Positions 1 to 11,290 of a DNA stretch of 64,000 nucleotides are shown here, in pieces. Under the pieces are notes generated by a model. The model was not told the origin of the DNA. It saw nothing but the letters and a program-made list of their open reading frames with translations, and did no database searches. Numbering within the stretch: position 1 is the stretch's first letter; every line of letters starts with the position of its first letter. The stretch lies in NCBI GenBank assembly GCA_047967505.1, contig CM106541.1; one strand, written 5' to 3'. The position numbers were made by a program, and so were the translations under genes. Source of the stretch: Dipteris shenzhenensis. Taxonomy: Eukaryota; Polypodiophyta; Polypodiopsida; Gleicheniales.

Positions 1-1077
1 TGAGATTACCCCAACAAAGTTGAGACAACCCAACTAGCTGCAGAGCCGAGCCCCTCCTCCCCCCTTGTGGTCAAGAGGTCCTTCTACTTCGCAGAGCCGT
101 CGACATACTCCCGTGCCATCGAGAGTCGCTTCTCCAGCTATGAGTGGCCAGGGTACTTTCGTGCAGTTGAGAGTCATTTCTACAGCCACTACGAGCAGCC
201 AGCGTACTAGCTCGACACAACAAGGCAGTAGGTGTAGTAGCAGGGAGAGTGGTGGGGGATGCATGGAAGCCTGCTTTGGGGGGGGTAGTGGTGGGGATGG
301 GGATGATTCAGATGATGCAGACATGCTAGAGGGTGATGCTACGATTTCTATGACATCACTCAGACAGAAGGCATCTTGATGGATGCAAGGGGAAAGGACA
401 TCATGGCCTTCATGTGCTCTGTAATTGCTAACAACTATAGAGATTGCTTTATTCACTACAAAGACCATCCAAAAGAGTTGGCAGATGAGACCCTCACTGC
501 TATTCACTCTAGGTATCCCAATCCCCCCAATGTTCAGTTCACAGATAAATGGACCAAGTCAAAGATTGTTGTGATACTTAGCAATAAAAGATCTTCGCTT
601 AATAGGCAGGCACTAGCCGAGATTGCCAGGATCGAGGGAGGTCAACCACCAAGGGGCCAGCCCCACACCGCTCACAAGCGTGAGTGGAAGAAAGCAATGA
701 AGGCAGCAAAGGCGGACCCCAGTCTGCAGCATGTGGAGGCATGAAGGATCCAAATGGAGCAATATGGAAGCGTGCATTTTGGAGTAGGTGGTGTTGAATC
801 ATGGGAGGCCCAATTTGTAAGTATCGATCTCAAATTATATTGTTTATGTAGTTTATTAGGACGTTGTTTCTTTGTACTAACCCCTCCACAAATTGTGTCA
901 TCTTGTAGCTTGATATCGTGGGCAGGTACCCTACTCCTGTCGAGACACAGCCTACCACCACCACCATCACAGAGGAGATACATGGAGGCACTTCTATGAT
1001 GATGGGTTGATTACTAAGGAGCAGTATATCCAGGCTACTAGAGCACCCCCCAGTATTTGAAAGTAATTAAATAATTA

Positions 1078-1440
1078 TGAAGATAGTGGGAGAGAGGGAA
1101 GGAGTCTCACTTGCAGCTTTCTCACATACACAATGGGGGAATACACACAAAGGTGGAGGCTGAAAACAGTTTTCCTCTTCTTAGTTGTGAAAGCCAAAAG
1201 AACTCTAGTACAAAGAAATAGAAGAACCCTATATGTGGGTCTCAAACCAAACTCAACTAACTAAGGTGGCATACTAACTGAGCCACGAACTAGTGTAGAT
1301 AAGGATAGCTGTCATCTAGCTATTATTTGTGGGCAGTGTACCAACCGCATCTGTAGCTAACAAGTCGGTGACATAAATGCACAACGGTCACCCTGGCATA
1401 TTGCGAGTGGAGCTTGCGAGTGGAGCTCGATATCTCAACA
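1078..1440 (-). repeat. Copia copy 1, 3' LTR
   Basis: The minus strand starts TGTTGAGATATC just after a polypurine tract (plus-strand CTCCCCCTC at 1441-1449) and ends in CTATCTTCA. It matches the LTR at 6275-6608 without indels over 332 bp. Confidence 0.9.
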
Positions 1441-1466
1441 CTCCCCCTCAAGCTCAATCCCAATTC

Positions 1467-3800
1467 CTACACACCAAGCAGGTCTCTGAACTTGCGCAGC
1501 TTCTCTGTGCCCAATGCTTTCGTGAATATGTCAGCTACCTGATCCTCTGTGCTGACATAAACTAGATCAATAAGACCTAGTAAAACCTTCTCCTGCACAT
1601 AGTGATAATGCACCTCAATGTGCTTTGTTCTAGCATGAAAGACTGGGTTCTTTGCCAAGTGTATAGTGCTCATGTTGTCACAATAAATGACAACTGGCCC
1701 ATCTGTAGACTGATGCATATCATAGAGTAGCTTATGCAACCAAGCTACCTCACATGCAGCCATTGCTGCACCCCTGTACTCAGCCTCTGTGCTCGACAAG
1801 GCAACTGTAGGCTGTTTCTTGCTGCTCCAAGTGACTGCAGCACTCCCAAAAGAGAACACATATCCACTAGTAGATCATCTATCAAAAATACTACCAGCCC
1901 AATCAGCATCAGTGTATCCATGCAACTGTATCTGAACCCCAGCCTCATAAAATAGTCCATACTGCAATGTGGACTTCACATACCTGAGTATGCGTCTAGC
2001 CACATCCAAATGCGGTTTCCTTGGAGCCTGCATAAACTGACTTACCAATCCCACAGCATAGCTTAAATCTGGCCTGGTAATGGTCATATAAATCAAACTT
2101 CCTACTATGCGTCTGTACATAGTAGGGTCTTCCAGAAGCTCACCTGCATCCTTGCTCAGCTTCATATTCTGCTCCAAAGGAACTGAAATAGGCTTACAGC
2201 CTGTCATCCCATATTTGGATAGCATGTCCAATCCATACTACCTTTGCAAGAGCTGTATCCCACTTGGTGATCTAATCACCTCAATGCCCAAGAAATAACG
2301 CAGCTCTCCCAAATCCTTCATCTCAAACTTCTGCCTCAATAGCATTTTCACATGAAGGATATCTTCATCACTATCACCTGTGATGATCAAATCATCAACA
2401 TAAATGACAAGCAGCATAATCCCTTTCTCTGTTTTTCTCACATAGAGTGAGAAATCTGCATTGGAAATCTGAAAGCCAATAGTGACAAGATACTGTCCTA
2501 TCTTGTCAGACCATGCTCTAGGTGCTTGCTTCAAGCCATACAAGGCTTTCTTCAACCTGCAAACAAACTCAAGATGAATAGCATGAACATAACCTGCTGG
2601 CTGCTCCATAAAGACCTCTTCTTGCAAATCACCATGCAAGAAGGCATTCTTTACATCCATCTGATGTAAAGACCATCCCTTTGATGCAGCCATAGCAATG
2701 GCTGCTCTTACGGTTGCCATCCTTGCAACCGGGCTGAAAGTTTCTTCATAATCAATGCCATATGTCTGTGCATACCCCTTGACAACTAATCTTGCCTTGT
2801 ATCTATTCACAGAACCATCTGCATTGTGCTTGATCTTATAAACCCACTTACAGCCAATTGCATTCTTGTCTTTAGGCAAAGGCACCAATTCCCATGTAGC
2901 ATTTGCATCCAAGGCATCCATTTCTTCATCCATGGCTTTCTCCCATTTTTCATTTCCCATGGCTTGCTCAAAAGAAGTGGGTTCTGGTTCCTGTATCACT
3001 TTGACCATATAGGCATAGTGAATGGCTGTAAATCCATCATATTTCAGCCTATCCACAGGATACCTAACCCTGGTAGACCTGCGCAAAATAAGCTCACTTC
3101 CAGGTGCTCTCAAAACATCCCTGGTCTTCCTTACTCCAGGTGTAACAATAGAAGGAATACCCAACTCATCATCAATGCTCTGCTCTGAGCCACTGGATTC
3201 ACCATCCACATAAGAAAGACCTGCATTCACATCAAACATGGGCTGATCTACCTTCTCTTTTCCTTTTTGTGATGCCTGCGTACCACTATCTGCATTGCTT
3301 TGAGGAGATTCTCCTGATCTCAATCTACCTGTCCATGGCGAAGTATGTGAACCACTGCTAGAGGACACTGCAGGTCCACTGATATTTTGTGATTGCTGCT
3401 GTGAATTTTGTGCAGCATTACCATTTTGTGCATCTACATCAATCATCACATTTACTGGTTTATACCAGCTGCTCATCTCATCAAAAACAATATCTCTGCT
3501 CACTGTGAACTTATGTGTAGAAGGGTTATAGCATCTATACCCTTTCTGCTGCAAAGAATAACCATTAAAGATGCACTTCTCAGCCTTTGGATCCAACTTG
3601 GACCTCAACTCATCTGGCACATGAACATAGGCAATGCAACAAAAAATTTTCAAATGAGAAATGTCTGGTTTCCTACCAGTATACATCTCCTCTGGCGTCA
3701 TGCCATGTATTGCTGCAGTGGGAGTCCTATTCATTATATAGACTGGTGTAGCAACTACTTCAGCCCAATAATAATCTGGTAGATCTTTTTCATTTAGCAT
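1467..3800 (-). pseudogene. Copia copy 1 pol: reverse transcriptase and RNase H
   Basis: This region copies the element RNA into DNA and removes the RNA strand. After an integrase C-terminal/spacer region rich in Ser and Asn come the RT core motifs CKWVYKIK, KARLVVKGYAQ, DVKNAFLHGDL, YGLKQAPRAW and the active-site YVDD (LLVIYVDDLIITGD), then GELRYFLGIE. RNase H follows with STEAEYRGA, YCDNMS and KHIEVHYH. The frame is interrupted by an in-frame TAG between LLQR and YGLD (about 2236) and a TGA after SIFDR (about 1873), so no full-length product can form. The copy at 14-18 kb has a sense codon at the first of these sites, showing that the stop is a mutation and not a domain boundary. Confidence 0.88.
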
Positions 3801-5060
3801 GGCCCGAGATACCTCTCCAATATGCCTGTTTTTCCTTTCTGCAATTCCATTTTGCTGTGGGGTATGACTGCATGAAATTGCTGCTTTATGCCATGCTCTT
3901 GCAGGAACCTTGCAAACTCATTTGAGAGGTACTCTCCCCCTCCATCTGACCTTAGGCATTTTATTTGTAGGCCTGTTTCTTTTTCAACCATAGCTTTAAA
4001 AGCTTTGAAGTGCCCAAACACTTCACTTTTCTTTTTCATAAAATACACCCAAAGTTTTCTGCTGAAGTCATCAATATATGTGACAAAATAGTGACAGCCT
4101 CCAATAGATGTAGCTTTAGTAGTCCACACATCAGAGTGGATTAATTCCAATGGCTTTTTACTCTCTTGAACATGCCTAGGAAAAGGTTTCCTTACCTGTT
4201 TCCCAAATTGACAGGATTCACAAACCTTGTGCATTTCTGCAACCTTGAATTCAGGCAATCCTGCAACAATATTTTGGGCCTGCATTAATTTAAGTCGCTG
4301 TACATTAACATGACCAATGCGTTTATGCCAGATATCAATATCTGCAACTACACCAGTCCCATGTGCAAACATTGCTGCACTCAATTCAGGCATGTCTGCA
4401 TCCAGCGTAAACATCCTACCCTTCTTCTTTCCTTTTACTACTAAAGCGACCATTATTTTTCATATTTTCAACAAAGCATCCATGAGGATTGAATCTGACC
4501 TGCAAGCCCTGCTCAACCATTTGACCAACAGAAACCAGGTTCTTGGTGATGTTCGGGACATGAAATACATCAGACAAGTATTTCTTTTTCCCATCCTGCA
4601 TAGACAAAGGAATTTTTCCAATCTGCACAATAGGATGTGCAGTATCATCACCAGTCTCCACAAATCCTGGTTTTTCCATTTTCCTTGCATCCTGCATCCA
4701 TTCGGCATGACCTGTCATGTGGTTTGACGCACCTGAATCAACATACCACACATCATTGCTTTCTTTTGCACTTGTCACAAAATTTGTCATATGCTGCACC
4801 ATAAACAAATGCTCATTTCTGTCATCACCCTGTCTACTAGAGGATGCATAATTGCCTTGCTGCAATTTTCCATTCATAATGTCATTCTGCTTTTTGTAGC
4901 AATCTTTAGCCATATGCCCCATTTTACCACAGTAGTAGCATTCAACATTGCTGTTTGCATTTTGGCCTCTCTGCCATCCACCACGACCTCTTTGGCTCCC
5001 CCTGCCTCTAGAGTTACCACGTCCTCCTGCATAGGACTGGTTTTCTTGAGTTTGCTGCAT
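3794..5060 (-). pseudogene. Copia copy 1: zinc knuckle, protease and integrase core
   Basis: The zinc knuckle CYYCGKMGHMAKDC (CX2CX4HX4C) is followed by the retropepsin motif WYVDSGASNHM and, after a frameshift near 4440, by integrase: HKRIGHVNVQRL, CESCQFGK (HHCC-type zinc site) and the catalytic-core segments HSDVW, YIDDFSRKLWVYF and SDGGGEY. A one-base deletion near 3870, seen by comparison with copy 2 at 16.83 kb, throws the end of the integrase core out of frame. The two shifts plus the gag stops inactivate the polyprotein. Confidence 0.87.
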
Positions 5061-5183
5061 ATTCTGATTTCTACCACGGCCTCCAGATCGGCCTCCTCTA
5101 CCTGTGCCTCTACCTCTTCCAGCATTTGAGTAGAAGACAGTTTCTTTTGAAGTTCCTCCTGAAGAAGATGCACCACCATTTCT

Positions 5184-5765
5184 CTACTCTTCAGAAATTA
5201 GAAGAGCAATCAACTCCTCAAAATTAGGAAATTTTTCACGGATGGCAATGGATGTCCGGAACTGTGCATAATCCTTTCCTAGACCATTCAGGGTCACAGA
5301 AACTAAATTGTCATCATCCACTGGCGACCCAATGGAAGCAAGTGCATCCGCAATTTTCTTCACCTTCATGTGGTAGTCATTGATGCTCATATTTTCTCTC
5401 TACACATTGTGCAGCTCCTGCTTGAGCTGCATTTTCCTGGCCTGCGTATTTGTGCTGTACATTTTAGCCAAAGTATCCCATGCCACCTTTGGCCTACTTG
5501 CATCCTGAATATGCACAATCATTGAATCTGAAATACTGATAGACAGCCAGTACATAACTTTTCTGGCTCTCTCATGCCATCCTTTAAATGCCTGCATTTC
5601 CTGTTGATAGGGAACATTAGGAAGAACTGGTTCTTCTTCATTTCCTATAATGAACTCCCAGTAGCCTTTTCCCATAAGGAAATTCGTCATTCTAAACTTC
5701 CATGCTTGGAAGTTGTTCTTGTCAAGCTTTTCAGTGACAATCTGTGAAAGAGAATCAAACGCCAT
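5184..5765 (-). pseudogene. Copia copy 1 gag (capsid)
   Basis: The start ATG at 5765 opens a typical copia gag: LDKNNFQAWKFRM, then the KARKVMYWLSISISDS and KMQLKQELHN segments (UBN2/gag-polypeptide family). The same frame continues through TAG codons at about 5400 and 5184-5186 into the Gly/Arg-rich linker and zinc knuckle near 5060, so gag is cut by two nonsense codons and not by frameshifts. Confidence 0.85.
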
Positions 5766-6261
5766 TACAGAACACTACAAAATATTCTGTCACTGCAAAA
5801 AACACAGGTTCTGCCTCACAAGGGCAAATCTGCAAAACTGACGAAAGTGGTTTTTGACCACACAGTCACTTCCTAGTGACGATTTTGCATCAACAGGCAA
5901 TAAGGATGATTCTACAACTCCCAATATCTCTGTGCACAGGCATACGATGCAATTTATGCGGTAACTTCTCACCGACCAGCAGAGCAGTGGTCGCACAGCA
6001 AAAACAGGGCCTTTTTCTGAGTGCCTGCGAAGAACTTCCGCCTTCGAAACGGGCCCCGAAATGACCTCGAATCAAAAAAAGGCCACACTGCGCTCGCCAC
6101 ACTACAAAGGGCGTCTCAATCTGAGACAGTGCACTCTTGCACTTCTGGCTGTGCTACCTGCAGAGATCTGCTCCCAAACTCGAAATAGGAAAGCAACACT
6201 GGTCCTCTTACCAGGACACCACGAACTTGGTTTGCTTTCTTGAGCTCCTTACCACGAACAA

Positions 6262-6274
6262 GGCTCTGATACCA
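6262..6274 (-). other. Copia primer-binding site (initiator tRNA-Met type)
   Basis: The minus strand reads TGGTATCAGAGCC directly next to the LTR end, the usual plant copia match to the 3' end of initiator tRNA-Met. Confidence 0.88.
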
Positions 6275-6608
6275 TGTGAAGATAGTGGGAGAGAGGGAAG
6301 GAGTCTCACTTGCAGCTCTCTCACATACACAATGGGGAAATACACACAAAGGTGGAGGCTAAAAACAGTTTTCCTCTTCTTAGTTGTGAAAGCCAAAAGA
6401 ACTCTAGTACAAAGAAATAGAAGAACCCTATATGTGGGTCTCAAACCAAACTCAACTAACTAAGGTGGCATACTAACTGAGCCACGAACTAGTGTAGATA
6501 AGGATAGCTGTCATCCAGCTATTATTCGTGGGCAGTGTACCAACTGCATCTATAGCTAACAAGTCGGTGACATAAATGCACAACGGTCACCCTGGCATAT
6601 TGCGAGTG
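6275..6608 (-). repeat. Copia copy 1, 5' LTR (outer end missing)
   Basis: It matches the 3' LTR from TGTGAAGATAG to GCGAGTG, then breaks into ACAATATTG. The last ~30 bases of U3, including the terminal TG of the minus strand, are absent. Confidence 0.88.
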
Positions 6609-6775
6609 ACAATATTGTAAGTAAAGATTTTATTTTTCATACATTGATATATGTTGTTCCTCATTTATAGGACCTTGCGGCTGATCAGGAGGGAGAAGAT
6701 GAGGAAGAAGGGAGCGAAGAAGGGGGCAAAGAAGGGGGCAAACAAGGGAGCGAGGATGCGGAGAACTTAGATTAG

Positions 6776-7204
6776 TCATAGAAGTAGTGCTTGCTACTCT
6801 TTTTTGTACTTGAAGCCACTGGCTTAGCTTTGTGCCTCTCTTGTATATACACTCCTCTTATTTTTTGTACTTGAAGCCACGGGACGTGGCTTGGCTTCGT
6901 GCTATATGTGCATACAAGCACTTTTTGAGCTATGAATTAATATCCACTCCTTTTATTTTTTTGGCTTTCAATTTCCTTGTGCAACGTTTTCTCAATGAAT
7001 GCCTTGTGAACTAAACGTTTTGGAGTTGTAATGTTTTATTCGAAATTGTAATCGTCAGCTATAGACGTGCTTGCAATCCTGCTAATTAAAATGCAGTTGG
7101 CTATAAGAATTGAATTGCACATTGTGAAAATGGGATCCTTGTAACTACATAGCATACACAACATACATAGCATTCTGTTCAACCACACAAAATTTTGCTT
7201 TTAT
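6776..7204. other. 3' flank of the En/Spm-associated gene, no further gene
   Basis: A/T-rich sequence after the stop codon contains a short imperfect duplication (TTTTTTGTACTTGAAGCCAC at about 6800 and again at about 6865) and several TTTTATT-like stretches that could serve as 3' processing signals. No coding potential is seen. Confidence 0.4.
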
Positions 7205-7540
7205 TAAAAAAAAAAAAGATTATGTAGAGCATCTATAAGTGCATCTATAAACGCACATATATGCACGTCTGTCTGTAGAGCATCTATAGGAGCATTTATA
7301 AGAGTGTCTATAAGAACATCTATAAACGCGTCTATATATGCGTATGTCTATTTTTTTTTAATTTCTAGCAAGGCATCTATTTGTGCATCTATAGGTGCGT
7401 CTATAGGCGCCTCTGGCTGTTATATAGATGCGGGTCTGTAGACGCATCTATAGACGTGCAAATAGATGTGCTCATAAGTGTTTTTTTAAGTTAAGGAAAC
7501 ACGTCTGTGTGCATGTCTGTAGGTGCTTTGTCTTGTTGTG
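7205..7540 (+). repeat. Subterminal repeat array and likely right end of a CACTA-like DNA transposon
   Basis: A dense array of degenerate 10-12 bp units related to TCTATAGACGC and GCATCTATA ends in TTGTCTTGTTGTG at 7540. Read on the minus strand this is CACAACAAGACAAAGC, a CACNACAA-type terminus of the kind found in the CMCWR/CACTA superfamily. A related array lies in inverted orientation at 63773-64000 and starts CACAACAACACAAAGC. Its position downstream of the En/Spm-associated gene fits the 3' end of an element whose left end is outside the window. Confidence 0.45.
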
Positions 7541-8119
7541 TCTTCGTGGGGTGGAATTTGGTACTTGTGGAGTTCTTCGATTGATGGTGGTGATGCTTGT
7601 GTTGAGATAGACCTCCCGCGACATGAAGGCATATTCGGTACCTTGAGGCTTATGTTGTGTCTAGATCATTGGCAGGTTCTTGTGGTGTTGTATCCTGAAA
7701 AGACACACGTTCTTGTGGTGCTGCCTTTGGGGTTTGCACTATATTCTTTTGGATCCATGCAACTTTGTTGCCTCGGCCGCCTGAGCAGGCGGTGTTGCTC
7801 GAACTATTGGTGATGTGTGGTGATGGATGAGGCATGAGTGTTGGGCGTGACTTCCTCTGGGTAGTGAATGTGTGTGGGAGAAGCGATATTAAGGTGACCG
7901 GAGCTGCTATTGTTGCGTTACCATTTTTTGGGCATCAGTTCTAATCGAAGTGATGTTGGGCACAGAGGATATAAGCATCTTGTACTTACAGCTCTTGTAT
8001 TTCTTGGACGAAGGATGGTAGCATTGGTTTACCACTGTAGCGAGCTTTGTTCTCCTTTCAAGTTGGGCCCTTGGGCAGTGTGCTGGTGGAGGCTGGGGCT
8101 TCCAGTTGGCTTTTCTGCA
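7541..8119. other. No gene recognised
   Basis: Mixed-composition DNA with only short open frames. The minus strand at 7650-7835 has a Thr/Pro/Gln-rich frame that could be a remnant of retroelement gag, but nothing conserved is visible. Confidence 0.3.
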
Positions 8120-8715
8120 TTGCTTCATTGTCATGAATCGGCAAGGTCGGGGCCAAAGAGGGGAGGCTTGGTATGCATAGCAACACTACCACCGTTTGAC
8201 CACCATTAGTAAGCAAAGTAGTCAGGGCATGCCAATCAATTTGGCAGTTGATAGTATAGCACAAGGTTCTTCCTAGAATAATCTGCTCTTAGGTGGCTTC
8301 TATAGGCAGAACATAAAAGCGTATATCCACAGCTTGGAAAACAACCATTGGACTTAGATTTACATAACCCAAGGTTTGCAGAAGATGGCCATTTATAGCT
8401 CTTATTGAGGCAATAGTGACGGTTAGGGGTACCTGTAGCTTTTTCCATACCTCTCGAGAGATGAAAGCCTGGCTTGCTCCTAGGTCCATGAGTGCTTTGA
8501 TGTGCATGTGCGGTACCTGTAGTTGAATGAGCGACTTGGCTGGCTCTATTGTTAGCTCATCCATTAGTTGCATCTGCTCAATCGTTGCCTTAAGTAGGGT
8601 CATTTGTCTACATTGTCAGATCTTAGCATTACGGCAAATTCTGGCTTCCTCGATGGCCTGGCACTTCATCCTGGCTACCTTTGCCTTGAGTTCTTTTTCT
8701 CTATGCACGGCTTGA
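8120..8715 (-). pseudogene. Retropepsin-like aspartyl protease fragment downstream of the gypsy integrase
   Basis: The minus-strand frame 8603-8289 reads VPHMHIKALMDLGASQAFIS, a retroviral-type aspartyl protease active-site region in which the usual DTGA/DSGA is DLGA. The same frame continues through a TAA at about 8288 into EQIILGRTL, the conserved second hydrophobic-Gly motif of retropepsins. Just upstream (8715-8608) is a charged helix (EKELKAKVARMKCQAIEEA) that appears to continue the integrase C-terminal reading frame and then a TGA. A protease after integrase is not the usual gypsy order, so this may be a fragment of a second element or a rearranged one. Confidence 0.55.
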
Positions 8716-8719
8716 AGGG

Positions 8720-9621
8720 TGGGGATAGTGAGTGGTCCATAGTATCTTTTCAATTTACTTCCATTTAAGTAGCCATCCATTTCTATTCCATCAAGGGTGG
8801 CTATTCGGCACGACCCTTGGGGGTGATCTCAACCACGCGGTAAGGACCCATACCATGGTACTTAAGCTTATGTTTGGTGTTGTGGACACTGTATAGGAGT
8901 GCCAAGTCTCCTTCTAGGTCCTTATTCTTGAGATTGCGGTCAACAAACCACTTTTTACATCGGGCCTTTTCTACTTGGAGAGCATAGGTTGCTTTCAACC
9001 TTGTCTCTTCTAGCTTTTGGAGGTTGACTAGCCTTTAGGCTTGCACATTTTTTATGAGCCTTTCTTTTAGGCAAGGCAGAGGCTAGGCACTACATACTCC
9101 ATTGGCATTACAACGTCTACTCCAAAGGCTAACTTGAAGGGGGTACAATGTGTTGCCACCTTGTAGGAGGTCATGTAGGCCCATAACACTACTATGAGCT
9201 TATGCGCCCAGTCGGTATGACTGGCTTCTACCGTACATGTGATAATCTTACAACAAGTTTTGTTGGAGCTTTTGGCCAAGCCATTTGCTCTGGGGTAGTA
9301 TGGCATTGACTTCCTATGAATGATCATAAACTTGATTGTTAGGATTGCTATAGTTTCATTGAGGAAGTGAGTTCCTCGGTTGCTAACTAACTCCAACGGG
9401 CATCCAAACCGCATGATGACCTATTCATATAAGAAGTTGGTGGTGGATCTTGCATCAGCCTTTACCGTGGCTCTTCCTTCTACCCACTTGGTGAAGTAGT
9501 CAATGGTTAGGATGATGTATTGAGCCCCAGTCCCATTAGTGGCTCGGCTTATGGGACCAATATAATTGATGCCCCACTTCTCAAAGGGACCATCAGCCAG
9601 GATCCTGGTTAGAGGCATCAT
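8720..9621 (-). pseudogene. Gypsy integrase
   Basis: The N-terminal core part is 9621-9421, with KWGINYIGPI (D of DDE substituted by N), IILTIDYFTKWVEGR and the usual spacing. The next segment, 9414-9067, holds GCPLELVSNRGTHFLN, the second acidic site (DRGTHF in intact relatives, here NRGTHF), YYPRANGLAKSSN and WAYMTSYK. The C-terminal segment 8998-8720 contains KWFVDRNLKNKDLEGDLAL, GPYRVVEITP and NGSKLKRYYG, typical of the integrase C-terminal domain. Stops separate all three segments. Confidence 0.72.
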
Positions 9622-9920
9622 GTCTGTCCTATGTGGGATTTGGATGCATGGTAGGGGTCACATCGTTTGATGAATTTGGTCGCATCTCCGAAGAGTGTTG
9701 GCCACTAGAGATGAGCTTGCAGCACTTTACATGTTGTAACCTCAGTGGGAAAATGGCCTCCTGCGATGGGCTTCTTCAAGCACCTCGATGTATTCATGTT
9801 TGCATACGCATCTTCATAGTATGCCATCCTTACCCATGTGGTAGAGTTGGCCTACTATCACCTAATATGGCACTGCATCCTTCATGAGTTTATGGGTTCT
9901 ATCCTTATTAAGGTCTTGGC

Positions 9921-11290
9921 CTAGGGTAGTCCATTAGCCAAGTAGTGGCTGATTTTGGCAGCCCATTCTAGAATGACATCGAGGAAGAAGAGGGAAGCAT
10001 CGGGGAGATAATCTTCTACTCCCATTGGAGCTTCACCATTTGGGATACTCGATAGGTGGTCGACTAGAACGTGGATTTTGCCTTTGTACACAGTGATTGT
10101 AAAGTTGAATTCTAGCAGATCAGCATCCACCTGGTGATGCATCCCATCATGCAGGGTTTGTTGACCAAGTATAGTAGTGCTTGATGGTCCACAAAGAAGA
10201 AAAACTTCTTATCGCCTGAACTTCTTGACTGCATAGACCATGGCGAGACCCTCTCTCTCGATGGTGGTGTAGTTAACCTCGGCCTCGTTTAGTTGTCGGC
10301 TCACAAAGTATACCGGGTAATCCAAATTATGCTCCTCGGGCTGGCTAGCACACATCCAATGGAAAAGTTAGAGGCATGAATGTGGACATGGAATATTAAA
10401 TTCCAGTCGAGAGACCTCAGTACTGGGGCAGTGGCTAGAGCTAGTTTGAGGGTTTCAAAGGATGTTTGGCATTCTTCGGTCCACTCAAAGGATACTAGAA
10501 ATTTGTATAACGAGTGGGCTATGTTTGTGTAACGAGTGGGCTATGTTTGTGTAGAACAAAATAAATCTCCAGTAATAGCCCGTATGGCCAGTAAATCATT
10601 GGACTCCCTTAGCATTGGTGCGGGGCGGTAACTCCAAGATGAGTTTGATTTTGTTGTGGTCCATGGAGATTCCATTTCGAGACACTATGTGCCCTAGGAT
10701 GACACCATGTTTGACCCAAAACTGGCACTTAAGGGGGTTGAGGGATATGCGATATAAGTGGCACTTCTCGAGGACAACTTCAGGCGGTCATCTCATTCCG
10801 AGCTCACATAGATATCATCTAAGAAGACTTTCACAAAGTCCCTCAAGTATTTCTTGAATACCGTGATCATCATACATTGGAAGGTAGCCGGGGTTGGTTA
10901 ATCCAAATATCATAACCCTAGCTGCATATACACCCCATTCGGTTGTGAAGGCAGTCTTGTGTTGATATTGGGCGACGATTGAGACTTGGTTGTAACCCTA
11001 AAATCCATCTAGGAAGGTATATGCCTCCTTTCCGGCTACCATTTATAGAACATGTTCTGTGAATGGCAAGGGGTAGTGGTAACATCTCGTGGCCACATTA
11101 ACCTTCTTCAAATCCATGCATACTCTGATTTTTCCATTTTTCTTTAGGACTATCACAATGGGTGATACCTAGTCTATATGCTCAATCTCATAGATGAATC
11201 CTGCATCTATGAGTTTTTGGATTTCTTCCCTCACTATGAGTGTGTATTTAGGATTCATAGGATAGGGGCGTTGTCGTACTGGCCTGGCAT
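9921..11290 (-). pseudogene. Gypsy reverse transcriptase and RNase H
   Basis: Reading minus, RT remnants include TAFTTEWGVYAARVMIFGL, then PATFQCMM with VFKKYLRDFVKVFLDDIYVS near 10800-10890 (FLDD in place of YVDD/YLDD) and HGVILGHIVSRNGISMD near 10620-10710, a standard RT/RNase H junction. RNase H traces near 10142-9921 include ADLLEFNFTITVYKGKIHVLVDHLS. Frames change several times, so no product is expected. Confidence 0.7.

Larger units (their letters stand above)
1078..6608 (-). mobile_element. Ty1/copia LTR retrotransposon, copy 1 (non-autonomous now)
   Basis: Complete order on the minus strand: 5' LTR (right), primer site, gag, protease, integrase, reverse transcriptase, RNase H, polypurine tract, 3' LTR (left), which is the copia order. 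Over the shared 332 bp the two LTRs differ at about seven positions by eye (about 2 percent), so insertion is fairly recent but not current. All coding parts carry stops or frameshifts. It sits inside an intron of the En/Spm-associated gene. I found no clear target-site duplication, because the right LTR lacks its last ~30 bases. Confidence 0.92.
376..6775 (+). pseudogene. En/Spm-associated protein gene (Transposase_24/Ptta-like), split by a copia element
   Basis: Exon 1 is open from about 379 to 816 and carries a Trp/aromatic-poor segment ending in RYPNPPN, then a long basic helix region, resembling the conserved domain of plant Ptta/En/Spm proteins. It ends in a GT donor at 817. Exon 2 (909 to about 1066) follows a TTGTAG acceptor and contains GRYPTPVE. 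Exon 3 (about 6672-6775) encodes a very acidic Glu/Gly tail ending in TAG. An in-frame TGA at 742-744 separates the Ptta-like part from a downstream motif, VHFGVGGVESWEAQ, and exon 2 needs a frameshift after about 970. A homologous gene at 45.95-46.77 kb has the same exon order and motifs (SHFGAGG, GRLPT), which supports the model. The Ser/Gly- and Asp-rich stretch at 65-375 may be its N-terminus in another frame. The intron between exons 2 and 3 holds the copia element. Role in transposition is inferred from family only. Confidence 0.5.

Noticed and set aside
9633-9887. Plus-strand 84-residue frame over the gypsy integrase
   Set aside because: Shadow of the minus-strand pol; no conserved sequence.
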